Of a stretch of 64,000 bases of DNA, positions 55,385-64,000 are shown piece after piece; position 1 is the stretch's first letter; the number at the start of each line of letters is the position of its first letter. The notes beneath the pieces are model-generated. The model was not told the DNA's origin. It searched no databases and saw nothing but the letters and a program-made list of their open reading frames with translations. Both the position numbers and the translations under genes were made by a program. Origin of the DNA: Nostoc sp. CHAB 5824 (GTDB taxonomy: Bacteria > Cyanobacteriota > Cyanobacteriia > Cyanobacteriales > Nostocaceae); assembly GCF_020829665.1 (NCBI RefSeq), contig NZ_JAIVFT010000024.1, positions 34,942-98,941 on the forward strand. The letters are read 5' to 3'.

Positions 55385-55707
55385 GTTAAATCCTGAGTTT
55401 TTAGTTTAGCCCAGAGCAGAAGAGTATAGAAGGCAAAGGTAAATCACCAAGCACTGAAAGGTTAATTGTTAAATATACGACTACTGACTTTTTAGCTACC
55501 TACTCAGCACTGGCTCAATGCGCTACTACCGCTAACGACACTCAAAACTGTTACAGACGGCAACTACACCTGAGGTCTTACGGCTCTCACCACTGCCGCT
55601 TAAGTTTAAATAAAGTTACATTGTTCTTAAGAAAATACAAAAAACTTTAGATGAGGGTGGATTTTATCTCACCCAAAATCCAAGCAGCTAGGGAGCAAGA
55701 ACCCGCT
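55385..55707. other. intergenic region upstream of clpC
   Basis: Divergent promoter space for DUF3288 and clpC. No gene, repeat or hairpin stands out. Confidence 0.45.
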
Positions 55708-58158
55708 ATGTTTGAACACTTCACTTCCGAAGCCATTAGAGTAATTATGCTAGCTCAGGAGGAAGCCCGTCGCCTGGGACACAACTTTGTAGGAACAGAA
55801 CAAATTCTCCTGGGTTTGATGGGAGAAGGAACTGGGGTTGCTGCTAAAGTGCTGGCCGAATTAGGCGTTACCCTCAAAGACGCACGCCGTGAGGTAGAAA
55901 AAATTATTGGGAGGGGTTCTGGCTTTGTACCACCAGAAATTCCTTTTACTCCCAAGGTAAAAAGCCTCTTCGAGCAATCGTTTAAAGAAGCTCATAGTCT
56001 GGGACAGAATTACATTAACACTGAACATTTACTCTTGGGATTAACCGAGGCTGGTGAAGGTGTCGCCGCCAAAGTCCTGCAAAATCTAGGAGTTGATTTC
56101 AAGAGTGTCCGTAGTGCCATAATTCGCCGTTTGGGTGAAAATGCACCAGCTTTAGCTGGTGGTAGTCAAAAGCGCACCCAACCGCTAACTATGGAAGAGT
56201 TTGGTAGGAATTTGACTAAATTAGCACAAGAAGGTAGACTCGACCCCGTAGTTGGTCGCCAGAAGGAAATTGAGCGTGCTATCCAAATTCTGGGTCGCCG
56301 CACTAAGAATAACCCAGTGTTGATTGGAGAACCAGGAGTTGGTAAAACTGCGATCGCAGAAGGTCTAGCTCAACGTATTATCAACCAGGATGTTCCCGAA
56401 ACTTTGCAAGACAAGCAAGTTATCAGCCTCGATATGGGGTCATTGGTAGCTGGAACTCGCTTCCGTGGTGATTTTGAAGAACGCATCAAAAAAGTCGTGG
56501 AAGAAGTCCGCACTGTCGGCAATATCATCTTGGTGATTGACGAAATTCACACCTTGGTTGGCGCTGGTGGTACAGAAGGTGGTTTGGATGCAGCCAACAT
56601 CCTCAAACCTGCCTTAGCACGGGGTGAACTCCAGTGCATCGGCGCAACTACCCTCGATGAGTATCGTAAGCACATCGAGCGCGATGCCGCCCTAGAGCGT
56701 CGTTTCCAACCAATTATGGTTGGGGAACCCTCAGTAGAGGAAACCGTACAAATTCTTTACGGCTTGCGTGGCGCTTACGAACAGCACCACAAAGTCACAA
56801 TTTTGGATTCAGCACTTGTAGCAGCAGCAGAATTATCAGATCGCTATATTAGCGATCGCTTCTTGCCAGATAAGGCAATAGACTTGATTGATGAAGCTGG
56901 TTCTCGCGTTCGTCTGCGGAACTCTCAAATTTCTCCTAATAAAGAACTCAAGCGTGAACTCGCTGGTGTTACTAAGGAAAAAGAAGCAGCAGTCAGAGTC
57001 CAAGATTTTGACAAAGCTACACAACTACGCGACCAAGAGTTAAAACTCGCAGAACAACTGCAAGCAACGTTTGCACAAAACGATCAACCTGTCAACTCTA
57101 CTGTAGTTGATGAAGAAGACATCGCCCAAATCGTTGCCTCTTGGACTGGCGTACCAGTCAACAAACTAACCGAATCTGAGTCAGAGTTGCTCCTGCATCT
57201 AGAAGACACTCTGCATCAACGGCTCATTGGTCAAGAGCAAGCAGTCTCAGCTGTATCTCGCGGTATTCGTCGCGCCCGTGTCGGCTTGAAGAATCCCAAT
57301 CGTCCCATTGCTAGCTTTATCTTCTCTGGCCCTACCGGAGTCGGTAAAACAGAATTGGCGAAGGCACTAGCTGCCTACTTCTTCGGTGCGGAAGACTCGA
57401 TGATTCGCCTAGACATGTCCGAATACATGGAAAGCCACACCGTCGCCAAGCTAATTGGTTCGCCTCCTGGTTATGTGGGATACGACGAAGGCGGACAACT
57501 TACAGAAGCCGTGCGGCGGAAACCATACTCAGTGCTGCTATTCGACGAAATCGAAAAAGCTCACCCCGATGTATTCAATATGCTGCTGCAACTCTTGGAT
57601 GACGGCCACCTTACCGATGCCAAAGGTCGGAAAGTGGACTTCAAGAACACGCTGATCATTTTGACTTCTAACATTGGTTCCAAGGTGATTGAAAAAGGTG
57701 GTAGTAGTTTAGGCTTTGACTTCGACACTCAAGCCGACGCTAGTTATAATCGCATCCGCACCTTGGTAAATGAGGAATTGAAAGCTTACTTCCGTCCTGA
57801 GTTCCTTAACCGTCTCGATGAGATTATCGTCTTCACCCAGCTTTCTAAAGATGAAGTGAAGCAAATCGCTGAGATTATGCTTCGTGAAGTTGCTAGTCGG
57901 TTGACGGAAAAGGGAATTATCTTAGAAGTTAGCGATCGCTTCAAAGAGCGTGTAGTACAAGAAGGCTACAACCCCAGCTACGGTGCTAGACCATTACGCC
58001 GGGCAATTATGCGTCTCCTTGAAGATTCTCTCGCTGAAGCAATGCTGTCTGGTGAAATTACAGATGGGGATACAGCGATCGTCGATGTTGATGATGACTC
58101 TCAGGTAAGAGTACGAAAATCAGAAAAACGAGAATTGCTCTTGGCAAATGTTGGCTAA
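55708..58158 (+). CDS. clpC: ATP-dependent Clp protease ATP-binding subunit ClpC
   Basis: 816 residues. The AAA+ unfoldase that feeds ClpP/ClpR and, in cyanobacteria, is essential for protein quality control. The Clp N-domain (about 1-145) starts MFEHFTSEAIRVIMLAQEEARRLGHNFVGTEQILLG. D1 has Walker A GEPGVGKTA and Walker B VIDEIHTLVG; a UVR motif (DFDKATQLRDQEL) marks the ClpC middle domain; D2 has GPTGVGKTE and LLFDEIEKA. The start is ATG 55708; an upstream ATG at 55651 would add 19 non-conserved residues. Confidence 0.97.
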   Translation: MFEHFTSEAIRVIMLAQEEARRLGHNFVGTEQILLGLMGEGTGVAAKVLAELGVTLKDARREVEKIIGRGSGFVPPEIPFTPKVKSLFEQSFKEAHSLGQNYINTEHLLLGLTEAGEGVAAKVLQNLGVDFKSVRSAIIRRLGENAPALAGGSQKRTQPLTMEEFGRNLTKLAQEGRLDPVVGRQKEIERAIQILGRRTKNNPVLIGEPGVGKTAIAEGLAQRIINQDVPETLQDKQVISLDMGSLVAGTRFRGDFEERIKKVVEEVRTVGNIILVIDEIHTLVGAGGTEGGLDAANILKPALARGELQCIGATTLDEYRKHIERDAALERRFQPIMVGEPSVEETVQILYGLRGAYEQHHKVTILDSALVAAAELSDRYISDRFLPDKAIDLIDEAGSRVRLRNSQISPNKELKRELAGVTKEKEAAVRVQDFDKATQLRDQELKLAEQLQATFAQNDQPVNSTVVDEEDIAQIVASWTGVPVNKLTESESELLLHLEDTLHQRLIGQEQAVSAVSRGIRRARVGLKNPNRPIASFIFSGPTGVGKTELAKALAAYFFGAEDSMIRLDMSEYMESHTVAKLIGSPPGYVGYDEGGQLTEAVRRKPYSVLLFDEIEKAHPDVFNMLLQLLDDGHLTDAKGRKVDFKNTLIILTSNIGSKVIEKGGSSLGFDFDTQADASYNRIRTLVNEELKAYFRPEFLNRLDEIIVFTQLSKDEVKQIAEIMLREVASRLTEKGIILEVSDRFKERVVQEGYNPSYGARPLRRAIMRLLEDSLAEAMLSGEITDGDTAIVDVDDDSQVRVRKSEKRELLLANVG

Positions 58159-58277
58159 TTTTATACCTGCTCACTTTTTGGTGTAATATTTGAGAAACAC
58201 TCCAGCCTCTCGTCTAAGTAGAGGCAACAACAGGGGCATCTGCGACAAACATAAAGTGAAATGGTATTATATCTTTT

Positions 58278-58308
58278 CCCCCTAGTAGAAATGCTGGGGG
58301 CTTTTTTT
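58278..58308 (+). terminator. intrinsic terminator downstream of clpC
   Basis: CCCCCTAG/CTGGGGG stem, 8-base loop, then C and seven T. It lies 120 bases after the clpC stop, so either clpC has a long 3' end or a small transcript lies between. Confidence 0.8.
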
Positions 58309-58366
58309 ATGCAATTTTATTTTGGATGCAACGCAGGGTAGGGAGGCACATCTGTGCGCTTTATAT

Positions 58367-58485
58367 TAGACCTCTTGCAAAACTATTTTTGCACTCTTGG
58401 GGAAAGGGGTGCATATTTTAGGGTGCATGGTAATTCTATCGCCGCTTTCCCCTTTACCCCTTACCCCAGTTCTGCAAGAAGTCTA
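58367..58485. repeat. dispersed repeat with TAGACCTCTTGCA termini, copy 2
   Basis: Inverted ends TAGACCTCTTGCAA and TCTGCAAGAAGTCTA. Same inner words as 19485-19588 (TTGCACTCTTGGGGAAAG and CCCCTTTACCCCTTACCCC), with an extra 20 bases. Confidence 0.85.
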
Positions 58486-58507
58486 TCATGCACAAATCAA
58501 CAAATTA

Positions 58508-59605
58508 TTACAATATCGATTCCTTTGACAACAATTCTGATGCTACTTCACTCTTAACTATATTCTCAGAATCATCAGATTTAGAAAAAGCATCTGCTAC
58601 ATCTTTGATAAAACCAGCTACAGGTACCGCGACTAGCAAACCCAAGACTCCACCAACATTGGTTCCTACAAGCAAAGCAACTAACACCCATATTGGTCTA
58701 AGTCCAGTAAATTTGCCTAAAAGTCGTGGTGCGATCGCCTGATCAATTAACTGATCAATGACAACAGCTACTGCAAAAACTTTTACTGCTAGCCAAAAAT
58801 CATGTGTGGCTATTATTAAAGTTATGACAACAAGACTGACGACATCGCCAAAGGGAACTAAACTCAAAAGCCCAACCCCCAAACCAAAAAGTAAAGCAAA
58901 CTGGACGTGAAAACCTAAAAACAATAATGTTAATGAAACTCCCATCAGCAAAGCCAAAGTTCCCTGACCAATCAAGTAATTTTGAAAGTTTTGTTGAATA
59001 GATTGGCTTACCTTCTGAGCAAAACTTCCAGGTAGCTTTTTAAATACCCCCTCCCAAATCCTTGGGCCATCTAATAACAGATAAAAAGTCAATACTACTG
59101 TGATTAATGCCTCAGATATACTATCAATCGTATCTATAATAATGCTTAAAAGTTTATCTGAAAGAAACTCTAATTCATTAGGTAATTGCTCAGTTAATCG
59201 TGTTAATAAATGACTTAAATTCACATTTAATTTGTGCCTAAAAAACCAATCATTTAAAATCTGAAGTTTTTCTTCGCTAGAATCAATCCATTGGGGAAAG
59301 ACTTTAATCATCTCATTAAATTGCTCTAAAACAATGGGAACTAAAGTGATACCCAAAGCAACAATAATTACCAATGCTAATATAAAAACTAATGCTACTG
59401 CATAGCTGCGTTTTACTCCTCTTTGTTGGAGAACTGAAACAGGATAGTTTAAAACGAATGCAAGCAAAGTAGCCAAAACAAGAATTGTTACAACAGGTTG
59501 AAAATTTTTAACAAGCAAAAATGCTAGCCAACCATTGAGAAAGAGTAGAGGAAATAGCAGCGTAAAAATTAACCATTTAAGTAGTTGATTGAGTGAAAAA
59601 TTCAT
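58508..59605 (-). CDS. AI-2E family transporter
   Basis: 365 residues, eight membrane helices with the large loop between the early and late halves. Late blocks AIAPRLLGKFTGLRPIWVLVALLVGTNVGGVLGLLVAVPVAGFIKDV are characteristic. Family members export AI-2 or act as Na+/H+ antiporters; in cyanobacteria the substrate is unknown. ATG 59603-59605 (MNFSLNQ); an ATG six codons earlier is possible. The acidic C-tail is Ser/Glu-rich. Confidence 0.93.
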   Translation of the reverse strand: MNFSLNQLLKWLIFTLLFPLLFLNGWLAFLLVKNFQPVVTILVLATLLAFVLNYPVSVLQQRGVKRSYAVALVFILALVIIVALGITLVPIVLEQFNEMIKVFPQWIDSSEEKLQILNDWFFRHKLNVNLSHLLTRLTEQLPNELEFLSDKLLSIIIDTIDSISEALITVVLTFYLLLDGPRIWEGVFKKLPGSFAQKVSQSIQQNFQNYLIGQGTLALLMGVSLTLLFLGFHVQFALLFGLGVGLLSLVPFGDVVSLVVITLIIATHDFWLAVKVFAVAVVIDQLIDQAIAPRLLGKFTGLRPIWVLVALLVGTNVGGVLGLLVAVPVAGFIKDVADAFSKSDDSENIVKSEVASELLSKESIL

Positions 59606-59738
59606 AATTAATTTAAAAATCAAAATTATTCTCGTTACTAGATTGAACCTGGGGATTAAATATGATCAAGAGAATGTAGATGATAAAAACCTTTCCCTAT
59701 TTCATACTCTTCATTCCTGATTTTCGGTTATTTAAGTA

Positions 59739-61172
59739 CTAACTTTCAGCAAAAGCTAAAAATTGCTCCTCACTTATTCGGCCTGCTTGATACAGAGTAT
59801 TAGTAATTTCAGAAATAGTTAAAACTGCATGACCGCGATAACCATTTTGCTGTAACCTGTCTTTTACCCCTTGTTCATGGTCGATAAATACCACAATGTC
59901 ATTAACATTTAATCCTGCTGATTTTAACTTTTCTGCCCCTTCCATAACACTTTTGCCGCTAATGAGAATATCATCAACCACCACAACTGTTTCACCAGGA
60001 TGAAAATTACCCTCAATTACTCTCCGAGTTCCATGTGCCTTCACCTCTTTACGCGGGAAAATCATTGGACAATGAAGGCGCAAAGCTAAACCAGTAGCTG
60101 TGGGCAAAGAACCGTAAGGAATACCTGCTAACCTATCAAAATTCAGGTTCTTCAAAATATCCTCATAGGCAGTGAGAACTTGATTAAAAACTTGGGGATT
60201 GGAAATAATCTTACGTAAGTCGATGTAATAAGGAAATATAGCTCCTGATGCTTGGACAAAGCTGCCAAACATAATGCAGTCAATATCATAAAGTTGTAAA
60301 ATCAAATCCTGTTGGGGATGCTGATTTAGTAAACAAACATCAGGAAACCACACAGAACATGTAGAATTTTCGTGAATAATTTCAGTTTTTATTTGATTAA
60401 TTTCTGCACGTAAAGTCTGGACTTCTTCAGATAGTTGCGTGTTTCCCAACATATCTTGAGGAATAGGAATCAGTAAACCATCACCGTTAGCATTCAAACC
60501 TGCTTCTAAAATTGGTCTCAGGTTTCCACCCTTCGCCCAGATGCTACGCGCCATAATAATTCGTTCAGGAGCAACTGCTCGAATAATTGCTAAAACTTCA
60601 GGATTTGTAGTTCCCACTTCCAAACCCAATTGTTCTGGAGTTCCCCAGGTTTTCGATTCTTTTACTACCTGTAAATAAAGGGGTGATTCGTTCGTAGGAT
60701 ATTGCTGTAAAGCTTCTGCACCTGGATTAGAAGTACAGCATAAAATAAACACCGCTTTATCAGGATAGACCAAAAAAGGTGCTACATGATCTTGTCCTGT
60801 ATAGGGACTGAGAGTGATTGCATCCACCTGCCATTCTGTAAACACAGTCCGGGCAAAAATGGTACTAGTATTTAAGTCACTGTGTTTAGCATCTAAAATT
60901 ACTGGAATATGGGCTGGAATAGCGGCTAAAGTTTTGTACAGCAGTTCTAAACCGGGAATACCTAGCGCTTCGTAAAAGCCAAGTGTCGGTTTATAGGCAC
61001 AAACGAAATCAGTAGTTTCAGCAATAATGAATTGTAACCACTTCTCCAAACCAGTGATGAGTTCTTCAGATTCATAACGCACAGGCATCATTTCTGGATT
61101 GGGATCAAGTCCTACAAATAGTAAGCTTTGATTTTGCAAGATATTACGATTTAATTTATCAAAAAAGTTCAT
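59739..61172 (-). CDS. pyrF-pyrE: bifunctional orotidine-5'-phosphate decarboxylase / orotate phosphoribosyltransferase
   Basis: 477 residues, the fused form used by many cyanobacteria. The N-terminal half (about 1-285) is OMP decarboxylase, with the catalytic charge network in ILDAKHSDLNTS and IMARSIWAKGG. The C-terminal half (about 300-477) is OPRTase with PRPP motif VVVVDDILISGKS and FPRKEVKAHGT. It performs the last two steps of UMP synthesis. Tight to the cytochrome b gene (25 bases), same strand. Confidence 0.96.
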   Translation of the reverse strand: MNFFDKLNRNILQNQSLLFVGLDPNPEMMPVRYESEELITGLEKWLQFIIAETTDFVCAYKPTLGFYEALGIPGLELLYKTLAAIPAHIPVILDAKHSDLNTSTIFARTVFTEWQVDAITLSPYTGQDHVAPFLVYPDKAVFILCCTSNPGAEALQQYPTNESPLYLQVVKESKTWGTPEQLGLEVGTTNPEVLAIIRAVAPERIIMARSIWAKGGNLRPILEAGLNANGDGLLIPIPQDMLGNTQLSEEVQTLRAEINQIKTEIIHENSTCSVWFPDVCLLNQHPQQDLILQLYDIDCIMFGSFVQASGAIFPYYIDLRKIISNPQVFNQVLTAYEDILKNLNFDRLAGIPYGSLPTATGLALRLHCPMIFPRKEVKAHGTRRVIEGNFHPGETVVVVDDILISGKSVMEGAEKLKSAGLNVNDIVVFIDHEQGVKDRLQQNGYRGHAVLTISEITNTLYQAGRISEEQFLAFAES

Positions 61173-61197
61173 TTTTTTAGTTTAAAAAAAAGATCGT

Positions 61198-61797
61198 TTA
61201 CCAAAACATTGATTCTGTTAATTCAGTACCACCAGCTTTTCGCCCTAATAGAGAGTGAATAACTGCAAATAAGATAAGCATTGGCACTGAGGCAAAGTGA
61301 ACGATTCTCAATGCTTGCCAACTGCCAAACAGATCCACAATCCAGGGAAATTGAGCAGGTTTATACATTCCTATTCCTGTAAATAACGCCAACAGCAAAA
61401 TAGGAATGATTGCTGTATAGGCAATACGATGCCAAGCATAAATTAGACGCTGGGAATTTTGACTTTTTTGTAATGCTTTGAAGTCATTAGCACCTACAAA
61501 CCGATGTCGCCAGCGCCGGGTAATTAAAACGTAAATTCCATACCACAGGAGATTCAGCGAAAATAGCCACATTGCTGCAAAATGCCAGTGCCTACCTCCT
61601 GCAAGCCAACCTCCTAAGGTAAATATCGGAGGAATGTGCAAACCTGCACGTCCACCAAAAACAGGGTTGGCGTTGTAAATTTGTAGTCCACTGGTGAGCA
61701 TAATAAATAGACTAATGATATTACACCAGTGGAAAATTTTGGCTCCTATTGCTTGAGTGGGTGGCTTCCGTGTTTGGGAGGGAATGGTTGAAGTCAT
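61198..61797 (-). CDS. cytochrome b/b561-type membrane protein
   Basis: 199 residues, four helices. Heme-ligating His candidates: FHWCNIIS (helix 1), HWHFAAMWLF (helix 2), WHRIAYTAIIP (helix 3) and RIVHFASVPMLILFAVIH (helix 4). The pattern is that of the b-type subunits that pair with molybdenum or other periplasmic oxidoreductases. The partner is not in this window. It overlaps no other gene and is 25 bases from pyrF-pyrE. Confidence 0.9.
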   Translation of the reverse strand: MTSTIPSQTRKPPTQAIGAKIFHWCNIISLFIMLTSGLQIYNANPVFGGRAGLHIPPIFTLGGWLAGGRHWHFAAMWLFSLNLLWYGIYVLITRRWRHRFVGANDFKALQKSQNSQRLIYAWHRIAYTAIIPILLLALFTGIGMYKPAQFPWIVDLFGSWQALRIVHFASVPMLILFAVIHSLLGRKAGGTELTESMFW

Positions 61798-62053
61798 AGA
61801 TTTTGACTGATAAAATTCGCTGTTTATCTGTCTTGGATGAATGACCCAAAAAGTTTAGGGGTGGTCATTACTCACCTTTATTTTCCCATTCTATGATTCA
61901 GACATTTTAAAAAATATGTCGCAGTCACACCCAGGATGTTTTTAAGGGAAAAGTAGAACGGGTATATCTAAAGGTTTGGGAAGTCCTAAATTATGAGACA
62001 GTACTTCTTTTACGATTGCTGTTACAGCAGTCTGTCCGTAATAACACGATAAA

Positions 62054-62500
62054 TTACATTCCATCAGTCTCTCGTTCAAACGATTGCTGATGCTCGAATC
62101 CCAATTTCTGCCATACACGTATCGCGCGCTTGTTGAATGCTGCGATCGTCACCCGAAACACTTTTGGCTTAAATAAACTGTCTGCAAATTCCAATACGAC
62201 GTTGGCATACTCAGCACCCTTTCCTCGTCCGGTCAAGTCAGGACGAATCCCCATGCCAATATCCAACGCCTGATCGCGGTAATCACCGCCTGTGACCTGT
62301 CCATCTTCTCCAAAAGAACAATAAGCTACCAACTCGTTATTTTTATCCACGATGCTGTAGAAGGTACTCTGGGGGTGCAGAATATGTTGTAGTAGATTAG
62401 CTTCCGCCTTTAAGTAGTTGTACAAATCATAGGGTGGCTCATATTGCCAACTTAGGATAGTGTGTGCATTATTTTCATCAATTAGGTGAAACGTAAACAT
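62054..62500 (-). CDS. GNAT family N-acetyltransferase
   Basis: 148 residues. The acetyl-CoA loop IGMGIRPDLTGRGKGAEYANVVLEFA and the late motif VTIAAFNKRAIRVWQKLGFEHQQSF are clear. The end at ETDGM is a few residues short of typical homologues, which run on to a last strand, so the C-terminus may be slightly trimmed. Substrate unknown. Single gene. Confidence 0.9.
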   Translation of the reverse strand: MFTFHLIDENNAHTILSWQYEPPYDLYNYLKAEANLLQHILHPQSTFYSIVDKNNELVAYCSFGEDGQVTGGDYRDQALDIGMGIRPDLTGRGKGAEYANVVLEFADSLFKPKVFRVTIAAFNKRAIRVWQKLGFEHQQSFERETDGM

Positions 62501-62669
62501 TACTTAGTGTGCTGCTCGACTTGCATTGTTAATGCATGAACTTGTAAAAATTAACACTTCCTGCCTCCTACCCAAGGTTAATTAACTAAAAGCTAGCGTG
62601 TTTTTTAATAGCAGTATAGTGTCTTGCTGTTGTATTCATCTCAATGACTAACTCTGCGCCTTGACCTAA

Positions 62670-63320
62670 TTGAGAATTACACTTCAGTTTACCTTGATGT
62701 TTTTCAACTATAATTTCCCGACTAAAGGAAGGGGTAATTCCTGTGCATTATTAGTATATTTAGATACGTTTAAAATGCTTGCGATTTTAAGCGATGTCTA
62801 CGACGGGCTACGCCTACGCACCCAAGAATTAATCAAAAAAACCCTTATAGAAAGGGAATGTGAGCTTTTAGAGCAAATAAAAGAAGTAAGTATAGATTTG
62901 TGGCGTGAGTATAAAACATTAGTAACAGAATTAATGCCGAATGCTCAAGTAGTAGCAGATAGATTTCATGTAATGACACAAGTCAATAAGGAATTAGATA
63001 CACAAATAAAAAGAGAAAAACGAAATATAGAAGATTTAATTAAAAAAGGAAAACTAGCAGCACAAAAAGCTGAATACGAAGAAATATTATTAGGATTTAA
63101 AAATAGTAAATATCCCCTGCTTAAGAATGAAGACAACTTCAATAAGGAGCAAGTAGATAAACTTATCCAAGTTAAAAATGTATCTCCTGTTTTAAAAGTA
63201 ATACATGAACTAAAAGAAAAGATTAGAAAAATTTTTAATAAGATAAATGATTGGTATACGGGAGTGTTTAAACTAGGTATATGGTTATCGAGAGCTAAAA
63301 AATCCTGCCATCTGCACTGA
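62670..63320 (+). pseudogene. ISL3-family transposase fragment
   Basis: Middle part of an ISL3 transposase: LEQIKEVSIDLWREYKTLVTELMPNAQVVADRFHVMTQVNKELDTQIKREKRN and FNKINDWYTGVFKLGIWLSRA. The DRFH portion holds part of the catalytic core. The N-terminal zinc-finger part is replaced by other sequence that includes a dispersed repeat (62791-62820), and the C-terminus stops early. No terminal inverted repeats were found around it, so it cannot move. Confidence 0.8.
62791..62820. repeat. dispersed GC-rich repeat in the ISL3 fragment
   Basis: GCGATGTCTACGACGGGCTA followed by CGCCTACGCA, counterpart of the repeat within the Omp85 gene at 33917-33946 and of 42158. Confidence 0.85.
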
Positions 63321-63335
63321 TTTACCGAATTTATT

Positions 63336-63504
63336 CCCATTGAAATACTTTTCCACAAGCAAGAATCCACTTCCACTCACCGGATTTAGTCAACATTCGC
63401 AATTCAAGTTCAAATACGGGTGTGCATCCTTCCAGATAATCATGCAGAACCTGGTGAATTCTCGATAAATCCTGTGGATGTACAAGTTGCTCAAAAGATT
63501 TATG
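63336..63504 (-). pseudogene. PAS-domain remnant
   Basis: On the minus strand the frame gives HKSFEQLVHPQDLSRIHQVLHDYLEG, then FELELRMLTKSGEWKWILACGKVFQW, followed by a stop. This is the later half of a PAS_3-type sensor domain. The rest of the gene is absent, next to the ISL3 fragment, so one event may have cut both. Confidence 0.7.
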
Positions 63505-63875
63505 CTAATTTTAAATCTTGGAATTGAGAAAAAGATAAACGGACGAATGTAACCTCTGTTGCGATCACCGTAGCCATCTTTTAGAAAAAAAATAGCTACA
63601 TTGTGTGCATCTACATTCTAAGATAGGTCTAAAAAAAGTAGTTAAAATCACATATAATTACCTAAAAATTCGTAAAAAAATTCTATGATTAAGTCACGTC
63701 AAATGTTTCAGGATACAAAAAAATTGTCAAGCCTTGTTTGTAGCTTTTTGAGGAAGGATTGGCTGCTATCCATACAAAGCAGGCTACATTGAGTTCCAAA
63801 GAATATGCCATGATTTTCATAAAAAACAAAAGCCTGGTCATCAGAAGATGAGAAGGCTAGAGTTGGATTATAGAA
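63505..63875. other. intergenic region downstream of the rRNA operon
   Basis: AT-rich; no gene seen. It contains the 3' flank of 5S on the minus strand; I see no strong terminator. Confidence 0.5.
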
Positions 63876-63993
63876 CCTGGCATCGAGCTATTTTTGCGTA
63901 GGGCTACCCCTAAACTATCGTGGCCGCAGCAGCGTTTCACCTCTGAGTTCGGGAAGGGTTCAGTGTGGTTCCACCGCGCAATAGACACCAGGA
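63876..63993 (-). rRNA. rrf: 5S ribosomal RNA
   Basis: 118 nt on the minus strand, beginning TCCTGGTGTCTATTGCGCGG and ending GATGCCAGG. Terminal helix TCCTGG/CCAGG, the AACTCAGAGGTGAAACG segment of loop B-C and the GGTAGCCC region are typical of cyanobacterial 5S. It is the last gene of an rRNA operon; the 23S gene must lie to the right of the window. Confidence 0.96.
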
Positions 63994-64000
63994 AAATCTT

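Overview
The window looks like chromosomal DNA of a filamentous, Nostoc-like cyanobacterium. It is AT-rich, densely sprinkled with the octamer GCGATCGC (HIP1), and carries short heptamer repeats and dispersed palindromes typical of Nostocales. Its housekeeping genes are cyanobacterial in type: NdhH, a fused PyrF-PyrE, ClpC, sucrose synthase, an Omp85 protein, DUF3288 and an Rre1/Ycf29-like regulator. The organism is an inference; no marker fixes the species. The right end is the 5S gene of an rRNA operon that continues beyond the window on the minus strand.

Layout. 0-8.4 kb (all minus): the 5' part of a MidA/NDUFAF7-like methyltransferase, a DyP peroxidase, a HEPN-LOTUS-like protein, a VOC protein, a small GAF protein with both cysteines of a DXCF cyanobacteriochrome, the wreck of a type IIG restriction-modification gene, tandem and inverted repeats, and ndhH with a clear terminator. 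9-17 kb: rsmH, a TolQ/ExbB-like channel, a small hypothetical, an MMADHC-like protein, a heme-dependent N-demethylase-like protein (DUF3445), a frameshifted acetyltransferase, a K+ channel with RCK domain, and argD. 17-27.7 kb (minus): DUF4129, DUF2243, a pentapeptide protein, an Rrf2 regulator, a PAS histidine kinase, then a sugar block (beta-phosphoglucomutase, GH65 phosphorylase, sucrose synthase) and a DUF442 phosphatase-like protein. 28-36.9 kb: tRNA-Ser(CGA), CapA-like protein, Ser/Thr kinase, a triply damaged Rpn-type nuclease, BamA/Omp85, an LpxB-related protein and a NarL-type regulator. 37-41.7 kb: a signalling block with two dead genes (PAS kinase, Rcp1-like regulator) followed by two intact hybrid kinases and a regulator. 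41.7-44.6 kb is almost gene-free, but holds three strong hairpins and a duplicated non-coding unit that may be small RNAs. 44.6-50.5 kb: a GMC oxidoreductase, gene remnants, and a head-to-head junction between a 5'-truncated CHASE2 kinase and a 5'-truncated hemagglutinin-type exoprotein.

50.6-55 kb is the most distinctive system. A small beta/gamma-crystallin protein has a double-glycine leader and two canonical Ca2+-binding motifs. It is followed by a C39-peptidase ABC exporter and a HlyD adaptor, a plausible cognate secretion route. The HlyD gene is broken by a stop codon and a frameshift. 55-64 kb: DUF3288, clpC, an AI-2E family transporter, pyrF-pyrE, a cytochrome b, a GNAT protein, an ISL3 transposase fragment beside a PAS remnant, and 5S rRNA.

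A second theme is repeat invasion of genes. A dispersed GC-rich palindrome sits in frame inside rsmH, the GH65 gene and bamA, and inside a transposase fragment; a related GC-rich repeat lies in frame in the Rpn pseudogene. Three copies of a roughly 100-bp MITE are present, one of which cuts off the Rpn pseudogene. All functions are read from sequence motifs recalled from known families; no database search was run.
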